Shown: positions 17,640 to 26,410 of the stretch, one piece after another | How the letters are laid out: each line of letters starts with the position of its first letter | Numbering within the stretch: position 1 is the first letter of the stretch | From: Fischerella muscicola PCC 7414 | GTDB taxonomy: Bacteria > Cyanobacteriota > Cyanobacteriia > Cyanobacteriales > Nostocaceae | Reading direction: 5' to 3' | DNA length: 57,778 nucleotides | NCBI RefSeq assembly: GCF_000317205.1 | Contig: NZ_AJLK01000170.1 | Span: forward strand, 1 to 57,778 | Program-made: the position numbers and the translations under genes | The notes under the pieces: generated by a model | What the model was told of the DNA's origin: nothing | What the model saw: only the letters and a program-made list of their open reading frames with translations | Databases searched by the model: none

Positions 17640-18359
17640 TCAGTGATTTTCCTGTGTACTTAAAGTTAAAAAAGCAACCTTTGCTGCTGCTTGTTCGGCA
17701 GCTTTAATAGAACGGCCCTTGCCTTCACCAAATTTTTGTCCGTGCAACCATACTTGGGCAATGAAACGCTCTTGATTATTATGAGGCTGACTAATTTCTA
17801 CAACTCGATATTCTGGTAAAACCTTAAACTGGGCTTGAGTCCATTCTTGGAGAGCAGCTTTGTAATTTAGTCTGGCTGGATCGAGGCGAATTTCTGCTGC
17901 CAGTTCTTTAAAGTGAGGATCTAGCCAAGGACGAATTAAATCTAGGTTGTTGGTGCTGAGGTAAAGCGCTCCTAGAACTGCTTCAAAAGCATCTGCTAAT
18001 CTTGACTGTTGACCAGCTTTGTCAGCAGTAGCACTGCCAGCTACAAGTAAATATAGTTCAAAACCGTAAGAGCGTGCTAGCTGAGCTAAAATGCGATCGC
18101 TCACTAATACCGAACGAATTGCTGCAAAATCTCCCACCGGACAACTTGGATAATTTTCCCACAACACAATGGCTGCCACCAACCGCACCACAGCATCACC
18201 AACAAATTCTAGATGTTCATAATTTGCTGACTCAGATACGGTTGGATGAGTCAGTGCTAAGTCCAGCAGTTGCCATTTAATTGGTGCTTCTACTGCCAAA
18301 CCTAATTTTCTGACTAGACTTTCAAGTTGTCGTTGTCGGCGTGGATAAGCGAGGGTCAT
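17640..18359 (-). CDS. rnc: Ribonuclease III
   Basis: The enzyme cleaves double-stranded RNA (rRNA and mRNA processing). The 239-residue product has the catalytic signature YEHLEFVGDAVVRLVAA near residue 46. The second acidic motif, RLADAFEAVLGALYLS, holds the metal-binding Asp and Glu. A C-terminal dsRNA-binding domain follows (NYKAALQEWTQAQFKVLPEY, then GEGKGRSIKAAEQAAAKVAF). The length is typical. Cyanobacteria often carry several RNase III-like genes, so this may not be the only one. CAAAATC-like heptamers (GATTTTAGATTTTGG) lie directly before the ATG. Confidence 0.93.
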   Translation of the reverse strand: MTLAYPRRQRQLESLVRKLGLAVEAPIKWQLLDLALTHPTVSESANYEHLEFVGDAVVRLVAAIVLWENYPSCPVGDFAAIRSVLVSDRILAQLARSYGFELYLLVAGSATADKAGQQSRLADAFEAVLGALYLSTNNLDLIRPWLDPHFKELAAEIRLDPARLNYKAALQEWTQAQFKVLPEYRVVEISQPHNNQERFIAQVWLHGQKFGEGKGRSIKAAEQAAAKVAFLTLSTQENH

Positions 18360-18482
18360 CCGATTTTAGATTTTGGATTTTAGATGTTGGATTAGGTTTG
18401 ATAACCCTTGAAACTCTTGTCAATAGCTGATTTTAAGTAATATACCTGTTTTTTATACAAATAACGTACAAAAAACGCTCAA

Positions 18483-18500
18483 TGTAATAGCAATGTTACA
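18483..18500. promoter_or_regulatory. TGTA-N10-TACA dyad upstream of rnc
   Basis: TGTAATAGCAATGTTACA has 5-bp inverted arms. It fits the looser TGTA-N9/10-TACA form reported for NtcA sites but not the stricter GTA-N8-TAC. It lies 124-141 bp upstream of the rnc ATG. A regulatory role is a weak guess. Confidence 0.25.
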
Positions 18501-18626
18501 TGGATAATACGAAAAAACTGGGTACAAATAACATACAACTTTAGTTTATACGGTCTTTAGGAAATATAGCTTTTTGAGTATCCAGATATAGAATTTGACT
18601 TCTCCTCGGCTTGAATCACAAAACAC

Positions 18627-18682
18627 AAAATAACCGACTGGCCGCGACTTTATTTTATTAGTCACAACTAGTCAGTTATTTT
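18627..18682 (-). terminator. Long imperfect hairpin downstream of the RRM gene
   Basis: AAAATAACCGACTGG...CGCGACT and AGTCACAACTAGTCAGTTATTTT pair with few mismatches around an AT loop. It lies about 110 bp after the RRM-gene stop and on that strand ends in TTTTG. It could terminate or stabilise that transcript. Confidence 0.5.
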
Positions 18683-18792
18683 GCTACTATTTGGCTTTAG
18701 GTTGGTTTAGTGCTTTTTAGTTACTTGCCGTAACTTATACCTTGCCTAACAAGTAAGCAATTTGCTATTATAATTTTTCATCAGTTTAAAAA

Positions 18793-19068
18793 TTACCTTT
18801 TTGCCCAACTACCTCGTCGGTTATCCTCCCTTGGTCTTGCTTTGTTGACTTTAAGTTGACGACCCATCCATTCAGCGCCATCCAATTCGGTAATCGCTGC
18901 ATCTTCTTGGGCGTCTTCATTCATTTCAACAAATGCAAACCCGCGCAGTCTACCTGTATCGCGGTCAGTCGGTAACACAACTCTTTTAACCTGGCCGTAT
19001 TCGGCAAAAACAGCTTTCAAGTCTTCTTCGGTAGCGCTGTAGGAGAGATTGCCAACGTAAATAGTCAT
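18793..19068 (-). CDS. RNA-binding protein, single RRM (Rbp type)
   Basis: The 91-residue protein is one RNA-recognition motif: RNP2 IYVGNLSYSATEEDL, and RNP1 RGFAFVEM. A short basic tail follows (NKARPREDNRRGSWAKR). This is the cyanobacterial Rbp family, often cold-induced, which binds RNA and has been linked to thylakoid mRNA localisation. The short Arg-rich tail lacks a long glycine-rich domain. I chose the ATG at 19068 because RRM proteins of this group begin MTIYVGNLSY; the longer frame adds an unconserved leader. Confidence 0.93.
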   Translation of the reverse strand: MTIYVGNLSYSATEEDLKAVFAEYGQVKRVVLPTDRDTGRLRGFAFVEMNEDAQEDAAITELDGAEWMGRQLKVNKARPREDNRRGSWAKR

Positions 19069-19733
19069 TTGGATCACGTAAGTCTCAACTTGAGGCGGCA
19101 AATTCAGCTAAAAATATAGTTAATAGGAACGAAAAGAATTTCGTTGGCTCTGATTAACAAGGGTGGATACCGTAGCTGGTAACCAACCAACTATTCAGGC
19201 TGAACTTTCGCGTACGCTCATATGATAACCGATATTGACATTTTTTAAAGTATGAGAATTTACAAACCCCTTTAATTTCAAATCAGTCTCTCTTATATGT
19301 GGAGTTTTGCTTATGGAAAAGTAGGTTTTATTTGATATTTATTCATGCTTATCGAATTAAATATACCTATTTGTGCAGATGCGAAATTTGCCACTTTATC
19401 GCTTACCTTGAATGGAACAAAAAACAATAACACATGTGGGCAAATTGTTGCTTATACTACAATTTATAGGCGATCGCGCTTTTTTTAAAAGTCTTTTTCA
19501 CTACAATTAGAACAATTCTGGCTGGCATTGGGAAGAGAAACAGCAATAGTTATCTTCCCGTACTTATAGCCAAACTAGGCCTTATGCCCTCCAATTTTTG
19601 GTCATTAGTCTTTGCTCATTAATTATTTTTTATTGGTGAATTTAGCAATAATATCTTTAGGCGTCGTGACTGGCAAATCTAGTCAAAGACATATACCTAA
19701 CAACCAATGACCAATGACCAATGACTGTTTTGT
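19069..19733. other. Gap upstream of the RRM gene
   Basis: These 665 bp lack a credible gene. The part next to the RRM gene (19069-19260) would be its promoter and leader; a small CGAAAAGAATTTCG hairpin lies at about 19132. Near 19690-19730 a CAATGAC triplet repeat (ACCAATGACCAATGACC) abuts the next gene. An HIP1 core lies at about 19470. Confidence 0.5.
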
Positions 19734-19952
19734 TTATTCAATCGCTATTGATTGTGGGCCACTAGACTTACCGTTGTTTTGTTCAACTGTAGAAGTTGCG
19801 TGAATATTTGAGCCAGTCTGTTGATTCAGCCAGCTTTTAACAGGATCATCAGCAAGATTGAGTCGCAGCACTCCCGAGAAGAAGCCACCCATAAATGATA
19901 TTGGGTGCTGGGCTAATTGTTGAAAAATAGGCGTCAGTTCATCAACAAACAT
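19734..19952 (-). CDS. Small conserved cyanobacterial protein of unknown function
   Basis: The 72-residue product starts MFVDELTPIFQQLAQHPISF, followed by MGGFFSGVLRLNLADDPVKSWL. It has a Ser/Asn-rich, probably disordered tail. I recognise this as a recurrent cyanobacterial small protein but know no function. A clear AGGAG sits about 10 nt before the ATG, which supports translation. The middle (SFMGGFFSGVLRL) is weakly hydrophobic. Confidence 0.7.
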   Translation of the reverse strand: MFVDELTPIFQQLAQHPISFMGGFFSGVLRLNLADDPVKSWLNQQTGSNIHATSTVEQNNGKSSGPQSIAIE

Positions 19953-20263
19953 ACTATAAGTCTCCTAAATTGCCTGGATCATTCTCATCAAATGTGACTT
20001 TTACTTCATCGTAGCGTGTGAGATGAAACTTGTTGCGATGTAGATAAAAAAAGTATAAATGCTAACTTTTATTCTTCTAGTGACGTTGACTTGATATAAA
20101 CGCGATCGCATTCATACCAATTTTAATTTGCGATTGAAAGCATTTGCTCAAAGACTGTTCCTTTAAAACTCAAGTAAAATTAACCATCCCTCAAAATTAC
20201 CAAAAATAGGAAGAAGGCAAGCAATCTAAATTCTTCCTTCTTCCTACTTACTAGGTTAACTAA
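19953..20263. other. Gap downstream of nrdJ
   Basis: This 311-bp gap contains an HIP1 octamer (about 20102) and the nrdJ-proximal hairpin at 20207-20246. I see nothing else. Confidence 0.5.
20207..20246 (-). terminator. Inverted repeat after nrdJ
   Basis: TAGGAAGAAGG and CCTTCTTCCTA form a perfect 11-bp stem about 20 bp after the nrdJ stop. On the coding strand it is followed by TTTTTGG, so an intrinsic terminator is likely. Confidence 0.65.
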
Positions 20264-23200
20264 TTAATTAGGATTTTCTTCAGGCAACATACATTTATCT
20301 GAATCACAACCTGCGGGCCCAACTTCCATTAATTCACCGAAATCATAACGACTCAATGCGGTGTGAAAATCATGCGTTTTCCGATGCATTTTTACTTCTT
20401 GCATTAGCTCCTCATACCGCTCTTTTGTAATTGGTTCAAAAGGCAAGCGTGGAAAAGTTTGATGGTCGTCAAACCGTGCTAAAAGAGCAGCACTGATGTA
20501 TCCTTCATCGTCACGAATAGTTTCGTATATACGAGTTCCCAAAGCTTCTATTTCTTGCTCTCGCAACTCAATCGTAGCAGAGGTATTATGTGTCACATAA
20601 AATTTCTGCACTTGCATATAGAAATCCATTTGAGATAGGGCGCTAAATTTACTAATGTCAACTTCATCAGCGCCTGGTAAATCTGCCCAAGGTACGGCGA
20701 CAGGAATCTCTACCAACCACTCACTTACCCTAGAATCAAAGGGGTCATTTAACAAATTACCCTGTTCATCCTTATCAGATTGAGAAGGTATGACATTATA
20801 ACCATAGTCAATACATGCTAAGGCTACAGGGTCATTTTTGCGGAAGGTGATTCTGCGAATAAATCTTTGGGCTTTGGGAGGATGCCATCCTGGAGAAGCA
20901 CCAGTCAACAGAGATTTAGTGCCACTGGGTTGGACTGTAGTGCAACGATTTGGACGCTTGAGATTGTGCTTTTCACAATAATCCCAAACTACCCGATGCA
21001 CAATATCTTTCCACGTACTCAAATATTTTTCTTCTTGACGTTTAAACGCCAATCCTTGAGCAGTGTTTGGCCTTCCTTCAGCCCACCAATGTAACCAATC
21101 AATCCCAAAAGCATGAACAAAGAAATCAAATAAACCAGTGAAAGAAACGCCGACAATCGGGTCAAGTTCACGGGCTTCTTGATAGCGTGGTTCTTGGAAT
21201 TTGTGATGCAAAAGAGCAGCTACAGATAATGCACCTGCGGTGAAAGCTTCTTCCTGTTCTTTATAGTTATGTGGGTCAATTTGATTGAGATGAACCTCTG
21301 ACAAATTACAGTGGAAGTTACTACCGATAATTTCACCACACGGATTCAAGCCAAATCTAGCCAAACGATGTTCCAGTTCACGCTCATCAAGGTTGGGATA
21401 GTGTTCCTGCAACCACTGTTTGGCAGTACCTTGTTGATAAGCTTGTAAAAATTCAGTTTTCAAGCTGGCGGTAGACAGTAAATCACAGTTAGCCCTGGCT
21501 ACAGCTTCACCAGCCCATTGAATTGCACCTTCACCACTGTAGTACTGTTTACGAACAGCATCAACACATTCTTCTAATGTTGGCTTACGGTGAAAAACTC
21601 TGGTATGGTTCGCCATTCGCAGTGAATCCCGTTCTGGATCAATACGCCAGTTACCGTTTTCATCCTGCTGCCAAAGGTTTGCTTTGGCATCGGCAAACAA
21701 ATTATCATCGTTGTTGCCTTGACGCATCCCAGCGCTGTTATGTGTCAGATAACCATCACAGTAGAAACAATGAGCTTCTTCGACTTCAATGTCGTAAGTT
21801 TGGACATAATCGTAACTGCCCAGTCCTTTGACTGTAACGGGAATATCCAGTGAAGTATCCGCCTCAGCAACGTAGCGTTCATAGTTGGCATCAACAGAAC
21901 AAGAACCTTGAAATCCCATTTCCCGCATTTCACTGTAAGTGTAAGCTTCCCGCATAATTGTTCCTGGCACGGTGCAGCCGTACATTTTCAGTCCTTGTTT
22001 GATTTCTCCTTTAACGCTGTGGGGAGCTATCAAAGCGTTGTAACGCTCTTTTAATGCTGGAATTGTGAGGTTGTATTTAGCTTGCCATCTCTTTTGTTGA
22101 GGATAAACAATGCTAATTCTACCGGCAATTCCTAGACTGGATAAAACTGCTGCAACTTGCCTAATAAATGAGCGGTAAACTGTAGTGATGAGGTGAGGTG
22201 GGCGGTTATTTACAGCACCGTCACTATCCATCAATCCTGCTAGGTAAGCAGCTCTAATATCTATTGAACCCTGCAAAATAAAACTAGGGACTTGCAAAGG
22301 AATATTAGGCTGCTTAATGTAGCGATAAAAATATTCTGCGAAGCGAATAGAGGAACAGATGGATTTAGCAGTATTTTCGCCTTTGACACTGGTGTGAGTT
22401 GCACTTAGTCCAAATAAAGCCAATGCTGCATCTATTTTTGTTTGAAGTCTAGGTAGAAGTTCCACATCCAAGCCGTTCATTGCCCATTCTACGCGGCCAT
22501 AGGGCTTTCCATACTTGTTACGACCAAGAGCAATATAGCCATCTCCATGGGTAAATCCAATCAACCAAGCAATTTCCGGTGTTAGATCAGGAACAATAAA
22601 TGATTTGACATTTCCACTTTGAGTTGGTCTTTCTTGTGTAAAGTCAGGGGGTAGGTGAGTTACTGTACCAGGTAAGACTTGTGTATTGTGTAATAGGCGA
22701 TCGCCTTCCACAAGACTCGCTATTGGCTTCCAAGTAATTCCCCCTTTAGCATCTGTAAGAACTGCTTGTCTGTGGTTTAAAGTCGCTCTGGGATAAGTGG
22801 CATTGGTTTCTATCTCATAAACTTCCTGAAATCCTTGGTCAAATTTATCAACCACTCGTCTGAATCCCAAGGGGGTTTGTACTAAGTCACCTACTTGGAT
22901 ATCACGTATGGGAACCAGACCTTGGAAAGTATGAACCAAGGCATCTTCAGGTAAACAACGTCTGATATTACCTGCAACAATTGTGACAGCAGCTTCATCA
23001 ATTAACAGACAACACTCCACAGAATTTAATTGACGTCCTACTGCTTTATTAAGGATAGAAGCGCAGCGCTGATACAATCCAGGCAATTTTACGGGATTGG
23101 CAACTCCTCCAAAGCCGTTGAGAATTTCTCCAGCTTGGCGTACATCGCTGATATCAACAATTACTTGTATTTCTTGTGTAAATCTTTCATCAGTAGAGAG

Positions 23201-23788
23201 TTCCAGTAAAGTCTGATATGATTGCACCCAGCCTTGGCGGCTGTCTCCTACATAGATGGTAACGCGGTGAGCATTAGTATCTATTTTTACTTCTGTAAAT
23301 TCACGCCGTTCTAGACGGGGAGTAAAACCAATTTCTCCCTGTACAGTTACATTTAAGCGATTACGAATAAGGGGCAATTGGTTGATGTATTTTGGTTCTA
23401 AAACTGCTCCAGTACCGCAGCCCATCATTGCCAAATCCATCATCAAGCCAAAAGCACTCCAGTTCTGGAGGTTGGTAGAAGTGCAGTTGTAAGCACCAGA
23501 AAAATTCTGTGGCTTGGCTATCCAGTCTGTGCCACCAACCCACAACCAGCGCCCACTGGGTAAAGCTTTCAAGTTACGCTGCATCCGTTCGAGGATCTCA
23601 GCCTCTTGTGGTTGCAGTTTTCCCAAGTTAATTAAACCACCTAAAGTGCGATCGCATACCTGCTCCCATGTCTCCCTTGTTTGTGCCTCTTTACGGCGGC
23701 TGTAAGTTCTAAAAAACACTGGGTAGGCCGCTGGGGCTGTTTCTGGAAAGTTTGCACTCTGGCGTTTGCGTTCAAGCTCTCGAACCAT
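20264..23788 (-). CDS. nrdJ: Adenosylcobalamin-dependent (class II) ribonucleoside-triphosphate reductase, intein-containing
   Basis: The enzyme makes deoxyribonucleotides using coenzyme B12. The precursor is 1174 residues: an N-extein (1-277), an intein (278-684) and a C-extein (685-1174). The spliced enzyme would be 767 residues, close to monomeric RTPR size. Active-site features are C102 in GAYNCTSTN, the radical-bearing Cys817 in NPCGEI, VQPSGTKSLLTGASPG, and the C-terminal redox pair CDSDKC. The intein interrupts VAGNIRR/SAGMRQG, a conserved site close to the active centre. Plain ATG start at 23788. No B12 riboswitch was recognised upstream. Confidence 0.95.
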   Translation of the reverse strand: MVRELERKRQSANFPETAPAAYPVFFRTYSRRKEAQTRETWEQVCDRTLGGLINLGKLQPQEAEILERMQRNLKALPSGRWLWVGGTDWIAKPQNFSGAYNCTSTNLQNWSAFGLMMDLAMMGCGTGAVLEPKYINQLPLIRNRLNVTVQGEIGFTPRLERREFTEVKIDTNAHRVTIYVGDSRQGWVQSYQTLLELSTDERFTQEIQVIVDISDVRQAGEILNGFGGVANPVKLPGLYQRCASILNKAVGRQLNSVECCLLIDEAAVTIVAGNIRRCLPEDALVHTFQGLVPIRDIQVGDLVQTPLGFRRVVDKFDQGFQEVYEIETNATYPRATLNHRQAVLTDAKGGITWKPIASLVEGDRLLHNTQVLPGTVTHLPPDFTQERPTQSGNVKSFIVPDLTPEIAWLIGFTHGDGYIALGRNKYGKPYGRVEWAMNGLDVELLPRLQTKIDAALALFGLSATHTSVKGENTAKSICSSIRFAEYFYRYIKQPNIPLQVPSFILQGSIDIRAAYLAGLMDSDGAVNNRPPHLITTVYRSFIRQVAAVLSSLGIAGRISIVYPQQKRWQAKYNLTIPALKERYNALIAPHSVKGEIKQGLKMYGCTVPGTIMREAYTYSEMREMGFQGSCSVDANYERYVAEADTSLDIPVTVKGLGSYDYVQTYDIEVEEAHCFYCDGYLTHNSAGMRQGNNDDNLFADAKANLWQQDENGNWRIDPERDSLRMANHTRVFHRKPTLEECVDAVRKQYYSGEGAIQWAGEAVARANCDLLSTASLKTEFLQAYQQGTAKQWLQEHYPNLDERELEHRLARFGLNPCGEIIGSNFHCNLSEVHLNQIDPHNYKEQEEAFTAGALSVAALLHHKFQEPRYQEARELDPIVGVSFTGLFDFFVHAFGIDWLHWWAEGRPNTAQGLAFKRQEEKYLSTWKDIVHRVVWDYCEKHNLKRPNRCTTVQPSGTKSLLTGASPGWHPPKAQRFIRRITFRKNDPVALACIDYGYNVIPSQSDKDEQGNLLNDPFDSRVSEWLVEIPVAVPWADLPGADEVDISKFSALSQMDFYMQVQKFYVTHNTSATIELREQEIEALGTRIYETIRDDEGYISAALLARFDDHQTFPRLPFEPITKERYEELMQEVKMHRKTHDFHTALSRYDFGELMEVGPAGCDSDKCMLPEENPN
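21737..22957 (-). other. LAGLIDADG homing-endonuclease intein within nrdJ
   Basis: The 407-residue in-frame element starts with Cys (CLPEDALVHTFQGLVPIRD) and ends GYLTHN just before extein Ser, the standard splice residues. Block B is TLNHR. Two LAGLIDADG helices are present: AWLIGFTHGDGYIA and AAYLAGLMDSDGAV. Block F is TYDIEVEEAHCF. Both endonuclease motifs keep acidic residues (GDG and SDG), so the homing nuclease may still be active. Confidence 0.95.
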
Positions 23789-24783
23789 AAATCAAGCCTT
23801 GTTGGTCTCTAGTCAAATTAAGACTATACGTCAACTAGTCGCGAGGGTCAAAGGTTGAAAAAAGAATCAGTTTGCGGTAAGTTTATCTCCACGAGTAATT
23901 ATCAATCTTGTAAGCTTAATTGTGTCTAATATCCCTAATCTAAAATAATTCATATTTTCCATTTTGACAGCATATTTAATCCTTTAGATATATTTATTTT
24001 CGCCTGGAAAAGCTAGAATAGACGCGGTTTTCCTCTTTCGGCTGTTCGCAGTCAATCACAACAGCTTGAAACCCTAATTTTAATGATTTTAAGTTTATTG
24101 AAAAATTATTAAATAATTATTTTTTCTAGTCAAAAATATTGTTTTTGTACAGAAGCAAGATATTTTAATATATAAATTTTATTATTCAATAACTATTAAA
24201 ATAAACCAAATACTAAATAATTTAATAAATCAGAATAGACTTGAGTGCGAAAATATAATATTGAAATGTATTAATTGATTTTTTATTAAAATTTCAAGAC
24301 AAAATCGGAAATAAATCGAACAGTAATAATACTGAGTAACTACAATTAAATATCTACTGAAGTATAGATATGTTCCAAGATGAATGATATTTGATGTAGC
24401 AGTATTTTTGCCTGCTTTCAGCAAAAATTCGGTTTTGACCAAAATAATATTTTTGATAAATTGAAATAACTTATATGTAATTCCTTATCTATGACTAATG
24501 GAACATATAAAAGAGCAGATATATAATTTGTTCTTCTGCCAGCAGTGAGAAAAGAAAGTATGTACAGACTCTGACAATAGGTGTTTGTCAGATGCCATTG
24601 GTTAGACATATACTATGATTGAAAATACTTTACTTTCTTATGGCACTAGTATTTTTGCACTTGCATAAATCAGAGTGCGATCGCAAACAGTTTGTGAAAC
24701 AAATATATTTTCACAACTTGTTTAGTGAGATAATTAGATTGTGAGGAAAAGAACGGAGACACGTTAATTGTAAAGGGGGAAAT
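23789..24783. other. AT-rich gap upstream of nrdJ and the pentapeptide gene
   Basis: This 995-bp gap between divergent genes is very AT-rich in 24080-24500. No ORF in it has coding character. An HIP1 octamer lies at about 24678. The promoters of both flanking genes should lie here. I could not assign a riboswitch or known RNA. Confidence 0.5.
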
Positions 24784-25239
24784 ATGAAAACCAAAATTTT
24801 GGCTGCTCTAACTTTAGTAACTCCCCTGTTCTTCACTGGCGCAGTTAGTGCCAATAATCCGCAGCAAATACAAAAGCTGTTATCAACTGGGGAATGTGTA
24901 GGGTGTAATCTATCAGGAGCAGACCTCAGTGGCGCTCACTTAATTGGTGCTGACCTCAGAGGCGCAAATCTCCAAGGTGCTAACCTGGAAGGAGCAAATC
25001 TTGAGGGTGCTGACCTTACGGGGGCAAATTTGGCAGGTGCGAACTTAGAGTCAGCTTTTGCGACCAATGTTAATTTCAAAAATGCCAATCTCAACGGCGT
25101 CAACTTTACCAGTGCTACAATTTTAGATTCCAATGTGCATGGCGCCTCAATGAATAACCTCAATATTACCAATGCTGAGATCTACAACACTGGGATAGGT
25201 ATTGGTGGTGATAGTGCGGATATTCCAGATTGGGACTAA
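24784..25239 (+). CDS. Secreted pentapeptide-repeat protein
   Basis: The 151-residue protein begins with a signal peptide (MKTKILAALTLVTPLFFTGA, cleavage likely after VSA). Residues about 41-90 are pentapeptide repeats A(D/N)LxG, such as GADLSGAHLIGADLRGANLQ. These form a right-handed square beta-helix. The repeats become irregular to the C-terminus and end in an acidic tail. A CxxC (GECVGCNL) just before the repeats could bind metal or form a disulfide. Many such proteins in cyanobacteria are of unknown function and lie in the periplasm or lumen. AAAGGGGG precedes the ATG. A terminator follows. Confidence 0.88.
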   Translation: MKTKILAALTLVTPLFFTGAVSANNPQQIQKLLSTGECVGCNLSGADLSGAHLIGADLRGANLQGANLEGANLEGADLTGANLAGANLESAFATNVNFKNANLNGVNFTSATILDSNVHGASMNNLNITNAEIYNTGIGIGGDSADIPDWD

Positions 25240-25336
25240 ATAGGCATATATCCACGCATAAGGTGAGAAAGATTTTTTACCCCACCTCAACCCTAAGCGA
25301 AATCAGAGAAGAAGTTAACCAACAGATTTATTAGTT

Positions 25337-25380
25337 AATCCTCCCATTTCTAAGAAAAAATTTAGAGGTGGGAGGATTTT
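25337..25380 (+). terminator. Intrinsic terminator after the pentapeptide gene
   Basis: ATCCTCCCA and TGGGAGGAT form a GC-rich stem extended by AT pairs, followed by TTTTTG. It lies about 100 bp downstream of the stop. A degraded MITE fragment (25265-25315) sits between. Confidence 0.75.
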
Positions 25381-25856
25381 TGCTCAAAATTAATTTTTAA
25401 TTATTTTTTAATCTATAAAATTTGGTTGAAAAAGTACTAGCTAATTTGTTTACGTGGGTTTAGCCATTGCATACCACAAATATTTTTAAAAGTCTAGGCT
25501 AAATGAATACATAAAAATTTTTATTAAGTATTAATATCAATTCTACTCTCAGCATTGAGAATAACAGCTTAAGATTGCCTAAATATCAGGTAAAATCGGC
25601 ATTTAGGCTTGTATAAATAAGGGATGAACTTATTGGTGCATGATTTGTACTCCAATGAGTACGATCATAAACAGCTTACCTGTCTGATGTCAGTCCACCA
25701 GATGGGCAAAACAGGCAAGAGCAAAACTTGAACTTTGGTTCAAGGTACATGCCTGTATGTGTAAAGTGATGTGTTAGTGCATCGCCGACTCAACAGCCTT
25801 TTGGTTGTAATTGTCCCGATTAAAGTAACTCAACTGTCACAATCATGGGAGCGGAA
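25381..25856. other. Gap upstream of the CAAD gene
   Basis: These 476 bp have no gene. Short partial inverted repeats occur (for example GATGTCAGTCCACCAGATGG near 25690), but nothing assignable. The CAAD promoter should be here. Confidence 0.4.
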
Positions 25857-26285
25857 ATGCAAGAACCGGAAGTAGTAGAAACAAAGTCTCCAGAGGCAAT
25901 AGTGCCAGATATGAACAACCAAACAGGAACCATTACTAAAATCCAACCCACTGTGCAAACTCAAGACCAATGGTTGAAGTACGGAGAAATCGCTTCTAGC
26001 TTTTTAGCGACACTACCTGAATACCTGGGAAGCTTTTTTAATAAATACAGACAGCCCCTGGTTACGATTGGTTTAATTGTGGGAGCCATTGTCGCTGTTA
26101 AAGTTGTCTTGGCGATCCTAGATGCTTTAAATGATATTCCTTTAGTGGCGCCGACTTTTGAATTAATTGGTATTGGTTACTCTGCATGGTTTGTTTACCG
26201 TTATTTACTCAAAGCCTCTACCAGGCAAGAGTTAACCAATGAAATTGCAACTCTCAAATCACAAGTGGTCGGTAAAGACGCCTAA
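25857..26285 (+). CDS. CAAD-domain thylakoid membrane protein
   Basis: The 142-residue protein has a polar N-terminal part and a CAAD domain. In that domain an amphipathic helix (QWLKYGEIASSFLATLPEYL) is followed by two membrane helices (LVTIGLIVGAIVAVKVVLAIL and TFELIGIGYSAWFVYRYLL) and a short coiled C-terminus. CAAD domains were first seen fused to cyanobacterial aminoacyl-tRNA synthetases. They anchor proteins to thylakoids and relate to plant CURT1. This is the stand-alone form. I chose ATG 25857 because GGGAG lies 5 nt upstream; the ATG at 25845 lacks such a site. Confidence 0.85.
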   Translation: MQEPEVVETKSPEAIVPDMNNQTGTITKIQPTVQTQDQWLKYGEIASSFLATLPEYLGSFFNKYRQPLVTIGLIVGAIVAVKVVLAILDALNDIPLVAPTFELIGIGYSAWFVYRYLLKASTRQELTNEIATLKSQVVGKDA

Positions 26286-26359
26286 AACTGAGTAATTCAG
26301 TACCTAGAGCGATCGCAACGCTGGTACGCTATCAATTACTGCTGGATCTCGCCTCCTCC

Positions 26360-26399
26360 CAAGTGGTCAAGTAGATTCTTAGCAACTCTTGACCACTTG
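26360..26399. terminator. Two-way hairpin between convergent genes
   Basis: CAAGTGGTCAAG and CTTGACCACTTG form a perfect 12-bp inverted repeat with a 16-nt loop. It lies between the CAAD gene (plus) and the SLH gene (minus). The position suggests a bidirectional terminator, though neither side has a long T run. Confidence 0.65.
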
Positions 26400-26410
26400 T
26401 GCCATCACAT

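Larger units (their letters stand above)
18360..18792. other. Gap between rnc and the RRM gene
   Basis: This 433-bp gap holds heptamer repeats (18362-18395) and two similar TACAAATAAC-TACAA stretches (about 18457 and 18520). A TGTAA-N8-TTACA dyad lies at 18483-18500, and a long hairpin at 18627-18682. I find no gene. Confidence 0.6.
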
